Assembly: GCA_938023885.1 (NCBI GenBank)
Contig: CALJCU010000267.1
Coordinates: 1-5,068 of the forward strand
Length of the DNA: 5,068 bases
Reading direction: 5' to 3'
Source: an uncultured Prevotella sp.
GTDB lineage: Bacteria; Bacteroidota; Bacteroidia; Bacteroidales; Bacteroidaceae
The notes under the pieces were generated by a model that was not told where the DNA came from, did not search any database, and worked only from the letters and a program-made list of their open reading frames with translations. Below, piece by piece: positions 1-5,068 of this stretch; position 1 is the stretch's first letter, and every line of letters begins with the position of its first letter. A program made the position numbers and the translations under genes.

Positions 1-671
1 TGCATGTTCCTGAGGAGAAACGAAAACTGATGGCTGTCCGGCACCTCATTATCGGGGGCGGTGCTGTGGATGGGGAGATGGCGGCGGCATTGCACCCGTT
101 CCCAAATAATGTGTGGAGCACGTACGGCATGACGGAGACGCTCTCGCATATTGCGCTTCGTCGGCTTAATGGTGAGGAGGCGAGTGAGTGGTATACGCCA
201 TTCGACACCGTGGAAGTCTCTCGAGACGCGGACGGCTGTCTGATTATCAATGCACCACTGGTTCACGATGGCGTGCTGAAGACCAATGATCGTGTGGAAA
301 TGCGTTTGGATAAAAGAACAGGGAGGCAACAGTTCAGGGTTATAGGCCGTAAAGATAATGTCATAGATTCAGGAGGTATCAAGATACAGATTGAGGAAGT
401 GGAACGTTTGCTGGAGCCGCATCTGAATGTGCCTTTTATGATCACAAAGGCACCTGATAAGAAGTTTGGGGAAGTGGTGGTTCTGCTTACGGAGTCTTCC
501 TCACTTTCGGAGGATGATTTGCGCAAAATTTGCACCAGCGTCTTGCCTCTCTATTGGGTTCCTAAGCGGTTTGTCTCCGTCGGCAAGCTTCCCATGACAG
601 AGACGGGCAAGCCTGCAAGGGCGGAGGCGGAGGGGATGGTGCTGTTTTACCCAAATAATTCTGGATATTAG
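1..671 (+). CDS. menE: o-succinylbenzoate-CoA ligase (AMP-forming acyl-CoA ligase), C-terminal part
   Basis: This is the C-terminal part of an ANL-superfamily enzyme that activates a carboxylate with ATP and joins it to CoA. In the MenE reading it converts o-succinylbenzoate to its CoA ester in cytoplasmic menaquinone synthesis. The frame is open from base 3 (His-Val-Pro-Glu), so the ATG at 30 is internal and the gene is cut by the left edge. Visible motifs are YGMTE (123-137), the ribose-binding Asp in KTNDRVE, the hinge motif GRKDN followed by IDSGGIKIQIEEVE, and the C-terminal PMTETGKPAR, whose catalytic Lys is codon 609-611. The adenylation P-loop lies outside the window. The short C-terminal domain and wording such as SGGIKIQIEEVE resemble Bacteroidales MenE as I recall it. 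Another small acyl-CoA ligase is possible, because no other men gene is in view. It converges with maeB across a 127-base spacer. Confidence 0.8.
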   Translation, partial: HVPEEKRKLMAVRHLIIGGGAVDGEMAAALHPFPNNVWSTYGMTETLSHIALRRLNGEEASEWYTPFDTVEVSRDADGCLIINAPLVHDGVLKTNDRVEMRLDKRTGRQQFRVIGRKDNVIDSGGIKIQIEEVERLLEPHLNVPFMITKAPDKKFGEVVVLLTESSSLSEDDLRKICTSVLPLYWVPKRFVSVGKLPMTETGKPARAEAEGMVLFYPNNSGY

Positions 672-709
672 GCCGGTTATGATAAACAGGTGTATTTACC
701 AATCCTCTT

Positions 710-728
710 TATGCTTAAGTGAAGCATA
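710..728. other. Small perfect hairpin in the convergent spacer
   Basis: TATGCTT (710-716) and AAGCATA (722-728) form a perfect 7-bp stem with a 5-base loop. It lies about 40 bases after the menE stop and just upstream of the stronger hairpin at 736-760. No T-run follows it directly on the + strand. On the - strand it comes just after the T-run at 731-735 and could strengthen termination of maeB. Its role is inferred; it may be chance in an AT-rich spacer. Confidence 0.35.
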
Positions 729-735
729 TAAAAAA

Positions 736-771
736 GCATCGGTGCAGTTATCGCCGGTGCCTTTTAATTTT
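736..771. terminator. Probable bidirectional terminator between menE and maeB
   Basis: GCATCGGTG (736-744) pairs with CGCCGGTGC (752-760) around a 7-base loop, giving a 9-bp stem with two G-U wobbles in the + strand RNA. A broken T-tract (TTTTAATTTTT) follows on the + strand, as expected for ending the menE transcript. Read on the - strand, the same stem has two A-C mismatches but is followed at once by a run of T, so it can also serve maeB, whose stop codon is about 40 bases upstream on that strand. The position between two convergent genes supports a shared terminator. Confidence 0.65.
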
Positions 772-798
772 TATACCTTCTTTTTTATTAGCGAAGCG

Positions 799-3087
799 TT
801 ACTTGTTGTTTTTCAGTTTGTCGACGTAAGCGTCAATCACAGCGACAGCCGTGACATTGACAACATCACGAACACTTGCTTCGAAGTCTGTGAAATGAAT
901 TGGCTTGTTCAGACCCATCTGCACAGGGCCAATGATCTCACAGTCAGGATCCAAAGCCTGGATGAGCTTGTAGCTGCTGTTGGCTGCGTTCATGTTGGCA
1001 AACACGATTGTGTTGACATCCTTACCCTTCAGTCTTGTGAACGGATACTTGTTATCACGCAGCTCACGGTTCAGTGCGAAGTTGACCTGCATTTCGCCAT
1101 CGACGGGCATGTCAGGATAATCCTTCTGGAGCTTTTCTACAGCCTGGTGCACATTGACAGGTGAGCCTACTGTATCAGTACCAAAGTTGGAATAGCTGAC
1201 CATGGCAATGACCGGCTCCTGGTTGAAGAAGCGCACGGTATGAGCAGAAAGTCTTGCTACATCGTAAAGAACGTTCTGATCCGGATGACGGTTGATGAGC
1301 GTGTCAGCAAGATACAGGATGCCTCTCTTAGAATTAAGAATATGCATGGTAGCGAAAGTGTTGTATTCGGGACGCACACCAACGACTTCCCTGGCAACCT
1401 TGATGGTGTTGCTGTATTTGGTGTAGAGACCTGTAATGAAAGCGTCAGCATCACCTTGCTCTACCATAGACATACCGAAATAGTTGCGCTCGTACATCTT
1501 ATCGTACGCCTCCTCGAAGGTCACGCCCTGACGAGCACGCTTCTCAGCAAGATGCTTAGCATAGGTCGCACGGTGTCCTTGCTCCTTATCGGCACGCATA
1601 TCAACAATATCCACGCCGCTGAGGTCGAGTTTCAGACGCTTAGCGATACGGTTGAGACGGTCCGGATTACCAAGAAGGACAGGATGGCAGATACCTTCCT
1701 GCAAAGCTGTTACGGCTGCTTTCATCATTGTCGGATGACCACCCTCCGCGAAGACAACACGCTGCGGATGCAGAGCCGCTGTAGCATGAAGCGTACGGGT
1801 GAACTTCGTCTCCTGTCCGAGCATCTGCTTCAGTTTGCTCTTATATTCATCCCAGTCGGTGATAGTTTTTCTCGCTACCCCACTCTCAATGGCAGCCTTA
1901 GCTACTGCAGCAGACACCTCCGTGATAAGGCGGGGATCAACGGGCTTCGGGATGAAGTACTTAGGACCAAACTGCAGGTCGGTGACATGATAAACCTGAT
2001 TGACAATCTCCGGGACCGGCTGCTTAGCGAGATTAGCAATGGCTCTTACGGCAGCGAGCTTCATCTCTTCATTGATGGCCTTGGCATGTACGTCGAGTGC
2101 ACCGCGGAAGATATAAGGGAAACCAATGACATTATTAATCTGGTTTGGATAGTCGGAACGCCCCGTTGACATCAGAATGTCAGGACGGGCTGCAACGGCA
2201 TCCTCGTAAGAGATCTCCGGTACGGGGTTGGCGAGTGCAAAGACGATAGGCATGTGAGCCATAGAGCGTACCATGTCCTGACTGAGTACATTACCCTTGG
2301 AAAGGCCAACGAAGACATCAGCACCCTTGACAGCTTCCTCCAGTGTATGAACATCTGTGCGGCCGGTAGCAAACTCAGCTTTCTGCTCGTTCACGTGGTC
2401 GCGTCCCTTGTAGATAACGCCACGGGAATCGAACATGATGATGTTCTCGTGCCTGGCTCCTAAGGAGCAGTAAAGTTTTGTGCAACTGATGGCTGCGGCA
2501 CCAGCACCGTTGACAACGATCTTTGCATCTTCAATCTTCTTTCCTGCAACTTCCAGGGCATTGAGCAGTCCGGCAGCAGAGATGATAGCCGTTCCGTGCT
2601 GGTCATCGTGCATCACTGGGATGTCGAGTGTCTTCTTCAGACGGTTCTCAATGTAGAAGCACTCTGGAGCTTTGATATCCTCAAGGTTGATGCCACCGAA
2701 AGTTGGGGCAATCTTCTCGACGGCCTCACAGAATTTCTCCGGATCCTTCTCGTTTACTTCGATGTCAAATACATCGATGCCACCATAAATCTTGAACAGA
2801 AGACCTTTACCTTCCATCACCGGCTTTCCGCTCATGGCACCGATGTCGCCAAGACCTAAAACAGCGGTGCCATTAGATATAACGGCAACAAGATTCCCTT
2901 TATCCGTATATTTGTAGACATCATCGGGTTTTTTCTGAATCTCAAGGCATGGGAAGGCCACACCGGGAGAATAAGCCAGGCTGAGGTCTGTTTGTGTGCG
3001 GTAAGGCTTCGTAGGTTTCACCTCGATCTTGCCAGGCCGTCCGTTCTCGTGATAAGCTAAAGCAGCTTCTTTGGTAATCTTTACCAT
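799..3087 (-). CDS. maeB: NADP-dependent malic enzyme with C-terminal phosphotransacetylase-like domain
   Basis: This cytoplasmic enzyme oxidatively decarboxylates malate to pyruvate, normally making NADPH. It links the dicarboxylate pool to pyruvate and acetyl-CoA. The product has 762 residues, the usual size for the MaeB hybrid type. The malic enzyme part covers about residues 1-425: the substrate loop with Tyr39 (YSPGVA), the catalytic Lys94 in MEGKG, metal ligands in NLED (134-137) and HDDQHGTA (160-167), the dinucleotide-binding NGAGAAA (193-199), and ALANP (285-289). A Pta-like domain covers about 430-762, with FAEGGHP, SYSNFGT (631-637), DGEMQVNFAL (663-672) and GPVQMGLNKP (720-729). 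In this family that domain usually acts as an acetyl-CoA-sensing regulator, not an active acyltransferase. The N-terminus MVKITKEAALAYHE is typical, so the ATG at 3087 is sound. A promoter lies about 35 bases upstream. I see no frameshift or missing malic-enzyme motif. NADP preference is inferred from the family. Confidence 0.95.
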   Translation of the reverse strand: MVKITKEAALAYHENGRPGKIEVKPTKPYRTQTDLSLAYSPGVAFPCLEIQKKPDDVYKYTDKGNLVAVISNGTAVLGLGDIGAMSGKPVMEGKGLLFKIYGGIDVFDIEVNEKDPEKFCEAVEKIAPTFGGINLEDIKAPECFYIENRLKKTLDIPVMHDDQHGTAIISAAGLLNALEVAGKKIEDAKIVVNGAGAAAISCTKLYCSLGARHENIIMFDSRGVIYKGRDHVNEQKAEFATGRTDVHTLEEAVKGADVFVGLSKGNVLSQDMVRSMAHMPIVFALANPVPEISYEDAVAARPDILMSTGRSDYPNQINNVIGFPYIFRGALDVHAKAINEEMKLAAVRAIANLAKQPVPEIVNQVYHVTDLQFGPKYFIPKPVDPRLITEVSAAVAKAAIESGVARKTITDWDEYKSKLKQMLGQETKFTRTLHATAALHPQRVVFAEGGHPTMMKAAVTALQEGICHPVLLGNPDRLNRIAKRLKLDLSGVDIVDMRADKEQGHRATYAKHLAEKRARQGVTFEEAYDKMYERNYFGMSMVEQGDADAFITGLYTKYSNTIKVAREVVGVRPEYNTFATMHILNSKRGILYLADTLINRHPDQNVLYDVARLSAHTVRFFNQEPVIAMVSYSNFGTDTVGSPVNVHQAVEKLQKDYPDMPVDGEMQVNFALNRELRDNKYPFTRLKGKDVNTIVFANMNAANSSYKLIQALDPDCEIIGPVQMGLNKPIHFTDFEASVRDVVNVTAVAVIDAYVDKLKNNK

Positions 3088-3121
3088 ATCAATATTGTTA
3101 AATAATGAATGTATCTAATGG

Positions 3122-3136
3122 CAAAGTTACAAAAAA
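3122..3136 (-). promoter_or_regulatory. Bacteroidetes-type promoter (-7 box) of maeB
   Basis: Read on the - strand this is TTTTTTGTAACTTTG. It contains TAACTTTG (3122-3129), an exact match to the Bacteroidetes -7 consensus TAnnTTTG, preceded by a T-run. Transcription would begin near 3115-3118, leaving a leader of roughly 30 bases before the maeB ATG. A clear -33 TTTG element at the normal spacing is not visible; only a weak T-rich stretch is present. A closely similar 15-base string on the other strand drives the divergent gene. Confidence 0.7.
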
Positions 3137-3173
3137 ACGGATAAAATGAAAATAGTTTTGCTCTTTTTTGTAA
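3127..3173. repeat. 10-bp inverted repeat spanning the divergent promoters
   Basis: TTACAAAAAA (3127-3136) and TTTTTTGTAA (3164-3173) are perfect reverse complements separated by 27 bases. Each arm overlaps the -7 box of one of the two divergent promoters, so the symmetry is largely explained by two similar promoters facing away from each other. The arms are low in complexity. A role as a repressor operator is possible but not shown. Confidence 0.5.
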
Positions 3174-3178
3174 TTTTG
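3164..3178 (+). promoter_or_regulatory. Bacteroidetes-type promoter (-7 box) of the TetR-family gene
   Basis: The string TTTTTTGTAATTTTG contains TAATTTTG (3171-3178), an exact match to TAnnTTTG. It differs at one base from the maeB promoter string on the opposite strand. Transcription would begin near 3182-3185, about 13 bases before the ATG at 3197. A second match, TAGTTTTG, lies 18 bases upstream at 3153-3160 and could be an alternative box. No convincing -33 element is seen. The placement decides the start of the regulator gene, because an ATG at 3146 would lie upstream of this promoter. Confidence 0.6.
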
Positions 3179-3196
3179 TATGCAAATATCACACGA

Positions 3197-3820
3197 ATGA
3201 CATCTAAAGTTGACAATTCATCAGACAGCAGGGTTCTGCTAAGCCGCAGGATCGTCGGGAAAGCGACGGAAATGTTCCTATCCAAGGGCATCAAGGCCGT
3301 GAAGATGGACGATGTTGCTAACGAGCTGGCTATTTCAAAACGAACGCTCTATGAAATTTTCAGCAATAAGGAGTTGCTGCTGTTGCATTGTGTCATGGCA
3401 ATTAGAGAGGCACGGGTGGCACATTTCAGGCATTTCGAGGAGAAAGGCAGCCATTCGGAGATAGCAATGATCGTTGAGTATTATCGTTATCAATTACATC
3501 GGACATCGATGGTTTCATCCAACTTCGTCAGGGAACTGAAAAAGTATTCCGTGGTGGCTCAATGGATGGAGTCTTCCCATGAAAAAGCAAAAGAGGAAGC
3601 TAAGGCCTTTTTCGAAAAAGGCATTGAGGACGGTTATTTCAGAAGGGATGTCAACTATGAGCTCATTAATGAGTATTCTGATTTAGCCATTACAGATGCT
3701 ATGGAGAAAGGCCTCCTGGACAAGTATGGTGTCCAGGAAGTTTTTAAGAATATCACGATGCTCTATGTCCGTGGCTTCTGTACATTGAAGGGTATTGAGG
3801 AACTGGAAAAAATGCTGTAG
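3197..3820 (+). CDS. TetR/AcrR-family transcriptional regulator
   Basis: This is a cytoplasmic DNA-binding regulator of 207 residues, a normal TetR length. The N-terminal TetR helix-turn-helix domain covers about residues 14-62. The core runs MDDVANELAISKRTLYEIFS (37-56), with the recognition helix around SKRTLYEIF, followed by NKELLL. The rest is helical and charged, as in the ligand-binding and dimerisation domain, with no transmembrane segment. I chose the ATG at 3197. The frame extends up to an ATG at 3146, but the extra 17 residues are hydrophobic, atypical for TetR, and encoded by the promoter region. The gene is divergent from maeB and shares its promoter region, so it may regulate itself, maeB or both. 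The ligand and true targets cannot be told from sequence; many relatives control efflux or fatty-acid genes, none of which is in view. Confidence 0.88.
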   Translation: MTSKVDNSSDSRVLLSRRIVGKATEMFLSKGIKAVKMDDVANELAISKRTLYEIFSNKELLLLHCVMAIREARVAHFRHFEEKGSHSEIAMIVEYYRYQLHRTSMVSSNFVRELKKYSVVAQWMESSHEKAKEEAKAFFEKGIEDGYFRRDVNYELINEYSDLAITDAMEKGLLDKYGVQEVFKNITMLYVRGFCTLKGIEELEKML

Positions 3821-3824
3821 GCTG

Positions 3825-3851
3825 TTGCGGGGATCCGCAAGGGCCGTCCCT
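3825..3851. other. GC-rich hairpins in the tetR/rlmI convergent spacer
   Basis: TTGCGG (3825-3830) and CCGCAA (3835-3840) form a perfect 6-bp stem with loop GGAT, starting a few bases after the TetR stop codon. AGGG (3840-3843) and CCCT (3848-3851) can form a second, overlapping small stem. No T-tract follows on either strand, so this is not a standard intrinsic terminator, although the position between convergent genes would suit one. Confidence 0.35.
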
Positions 3852-3870
3852 GCAGGCAATACCCGGCACC

Positions 3871-4938
3871 CTACTCTACATACAACACGAGGCCTTTGAG
3901 GTATTCGCCCTCTGGGTGATAAATGTTGATGGGGTGGTCGGCAGTCTGATGGAGCTGGTGCAGAATTCTCACTTTGCGGTGGGCTTGCGCAGCAGCCGTA
4001 AAGACGGCTGTGCGGAAGTTCTCTTTTGTCACAACCTGGGAGCAACTGAAAGTAAACAGAATGCCTCCATGCCTGATTTTCTCCAGTCCCTTCACGTTCA
4101 GCCGGATATATCCTTTCAGTGCATTGTGCAGTGCTGAACGGTGCTTGGCAAAGGCCGGCGGGTCAAGGATGATCAGGTCGTAATTGTCATCATGGCTATC
4201 GAGGTAATCAAAAGCATCATCGCAGATGGCCTCATGCCTGTCGTCACCAGGGAAGTTCATGTCCACATTGAGTTTCGTCAGTTCGATGGCTTTTGAACTA
4301 CTGTCTACAGAGTGCACTACCTTCGCGCCGCCTCTCATTGCATAGACGGAGAAGCCCCCGGTGTAGCAGAACATATTCAGCACACTTTTGCCTTTGGCAT
4401 AATGCTCAAGCAACGAACGGTTTTCACGCTGATCAATAAAGAACCCCGTCTTCTGACCTTTGAGCCAGTCGATATGAAACTTCAAACCGTTCTCCACGGC
4501 AATGTTGTCATCTGTATGTCCATAAAGGAACCCATCTTCCTGATGTAGGTCTTTCTTGAGAGGGAGAGTTGTCTCACTTTTGTAAAAGACATTCTCTATC
4601 TTTCCTCCCATCACTTTCAATAACGCTTTGCAAATCTCGTCTCGGCTATAGTGCATGCCCACACTGTATGCCTGAACCACGGCAGTCCCGCCATAGCAGT
4701 CGATGACGAGTCCGGGGAGATAATCGCCTTCTCCGTGAACGAGACGGTAAGTGTTGTTATCAGAACTATCAGCAATGCCAATGCGGATACGCATGCTCAG
4801 TGCGGACAAGATGCTTCTTTCCCAGAAGTCAGCGTCAATAAGTTCATCCTCGAAAGACAGGACACGAACGGTAATCGTTCCTTTCTGGTAGTGTCCCGCG
4901 GCAATGAAATCACCGTTGGCATACCTGCAGCTGAGCAC
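3871..4938 (-). CDS. rlmI: RlmI-type class I SAM-dependent 23S rRNA methyltransferase, N-terminus missing
   Basis: This family methylates a 23S rRNA cytosine at carbon 5 (C1962 in E. coli, by RlmI) using S-adenosylmethionine. Counting from the GTG at 4938, the open frame gives 355 residues. It shows the tail of the N-terminal PUA domain (NGDFIAAGHYQKG, 8-20), a middle RNA-binding region (TYRLVHGEGDYLPGLVID), and the Rossmann methyltransferase: GQKTGFFIDQREN (161-173), SAM-binding LNMFCYTGGFSVYA (187-200), VDSS (211-214), LDPPAFAK (258-265), FSCS (297-300, likely catalytic Cys) and the family ending HPEGEYLKGL. The family normally has about 35-40 more N-terminal residues, including an HPWVF-type motif. 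Here they are absent: the frame runs into pheT sequence on the opposite strand and stops at 5002-5004. The GTG lies in pheT-derived sequence and has no recognisable initiation signal, so it is probably not a real start. Real rlmI sequence likely begins near 4917. The exact rRNA target is inferred. Confidence 0.88.
   Translation of the reverse strand: MLSCRYANGDFIAAGHYQKGTITVRVLSFEDELIDADFWERSILSALSMRIRIGIADSSDNNTYRLVHGEGDYLPGLVIDCYGGTAVVQAYSVGMHYSRDEICKALLKVMGGKIENVFYKSETTLPLKKDLHQEDGFLYGHTDDNIAVENGLKFHIDWLKGQKTGFFIDQRENRSLLEHYAKGKSVLNMFCYTGGFSVYAMRGGAKVVHSVDSSSKAIELTKLNVDMNFPGDDRHEAICDDAFDYLDSHDDNYDLIILDPPAFAKHRSALHNALKGYIRLNVKGLEKIRHGGILFTFSCSQVVTKENFRTAVFTAAAQAHRKVRILHQLHQTADHPINIYHPEGEYLKGLVLYVE
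4905..4938. other. Abrupt head-to-head join between truncated rlmI and truncated pheT
   Basis: RlmI similarity on the - strand ends around NGDF (4906-4917) and PheT similarity on the + strand begins around VGIPAAEHF (4915-4941). Both genes lose their 5' portions at the same place, with no spacer, promoter or start codon between them. The breakpoint cannot be placed more exactly without the parental sequences. A PstI-type hexamer CTGCAG lies at 4925-4930, but the same hexamer occurs elsewhere in the window, so it is weak evidence for a cloning join. Confidence 0.75.
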
Positions 4939-5068
4939 TTTGGCGTCACCTCTGACTATGTACTCGAGGTGGACATTACCCCCAACCGAGTAGATGCCAC
5001 CTCACACTATGGCGTAGCTCGAGACCTAGCTGCTTACCTCTCGGTACAGACAAAGCAAGCCGTTAAAG
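4915..5068 (+). CDS. pheT: Phenylalanine-tRNA ligase beta subunit, internal fragment
   Basis: PheT is the large subunit of the alpha2-beta2 enzyme that charges tRNA-Phe. Translating frame 1 from 4915 gives VGIPAAEHFGVTSDYVLE followed by VDITPNRVDATSHYGVARDL and AAYLSVQTKQAVK. The VDITPNR...SHYGVARDLAAYL block is the conserved segment just after the N-terminal tRNA-binding (EMAP-like) OB fold, normally about 130-170 residues into a protein of about 800. The first 130 or so residues are missing, because upstream sequence in this frame is the antisense of rlmI. The fragment is open to the right edge, so the gene may continue outside the window. No start codon or promoter is associated with it, and as it stands it would not encode a working subunit. 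Confidence 0.85.

Noticed and set aside
679..1164. Open frame of 161 codons on the + strand starting in the menE-maeB spacer
   Set aside because: It runs through the terminator hairpins and then antisense to the 3' end of maeB, and the product has no recognisable domain.
1240..2169. Long open frame of 309 codons on the + strand opposite maeB
   Set aside because: It lies entirely antisense to the well-conserved malic enzyme gene, its product resembles no family I know, and it has no promoter or spacing of its own.
3146..3196. Signal peptide or membrane anchor on the TetR-family protein
   Set aside because: The hydrophobic run comes from translating the T-rich promoter region; the gene most likely starts at 3197.
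3683..4045. Open frame of 120 codons on the - strand across the tetR-rlmI spacer
   Set aside because: It overlaps the ends of both real genes out of frame and shows no domain or conserved motif.
4624..4914. Open + strand frame continuous with the pheT fragment
   Set aside because: The frame is stop-free from 4624, but this part is antisense to conserved rlmI codons and does not read as the PheT N-terminal domain, so it is not pheT sequence.
4925..4930. CTGCAG at the rlmI-pheT join as evidence of a cloning artefact
   Set aside because: The same hexamer occurs elsewhere in the window, for example within 3849-3856 and in maeB, so its presence near the join is not informative.
1..5068. Novel defence, mobile or accessory system
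   Set aside because: Every substantial coding region matches a known housekeeping or regulatory family, and I found no repeats, integrase, transposase, CRISPR array or unknown conserved frame.

Overview
The window looks like a piece of a Bacteroidales chromosome, most likely Prevotella or a close relative. The protein wording (MenE, the malic enzyme hybrid, the RlmI-type methyltransferase and PheT) is typical of that order. The spacer at 3088-3196 carries two copies of the Bacteroidetes-type promoter box TAnnTTTG, and no gene start shows a Shine-Dalgarno site. All genes are housekeeping or ordinary regulatory types. I see no mobile element, CRISPR array, tRNA, rRNA or unknown defence-like system.

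Layout from left to right. (1) Bases 1-671, + strand: the C-terminal part of an AMP-forming acyl-CoA ligase, best read as o-succinylbenzoate-CoA ligase (menE, menaquinone synthesis), cut by the left edge. (2) Bases 672-798: a convergent spacer with two hairpins, one flanked by T-tracts on both strands and probably a shared terminator. (3) Bases 799-3087, - strand: a full-length 762-residue malic enzyme fused to a phosphotransacetylase-like domain (maeB). (4) Bases 3088-3196: a divergent promoter region with near-mirror-image promoters for maeB and the next gene. (5) Bases 3197-3820, + strand: a TetR-family regulator, whose better start is base 3197 and not the upstream ATG at 3146. (6) Bases 3821-3870: a short GC-rich convergent spacer. 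(7) Bases 3871 to about 4915, - strand: an RlmI-type 23S rRNA methyltransferase that lacks its N-terminus. (8) About 4915-5068, + strand: an internal piece of pheT, the phenylalanyl-tRNA synthetase beta subunit, which lacks its 5' part and runs off the right edge.

The most notable observation is the abrupt head-to-head join near 4905-4938. There a 5'-truncated rlmI on the - strand meets a 5'-truncated pheT on the + strand, with no spacer, promoter or proper start codon for either. Two housekeeping genes broken at one point is best explained by an inverted chimeric join (amplification or assembly artefact near a contig end) or, less likely, a real inversion. The rest reads as an intact chromosomal segment. 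The TetR regulator and maeB share a divergent promoter region, so the regulator may control maeB, itself or both, but no operator can be proven from the sequence.
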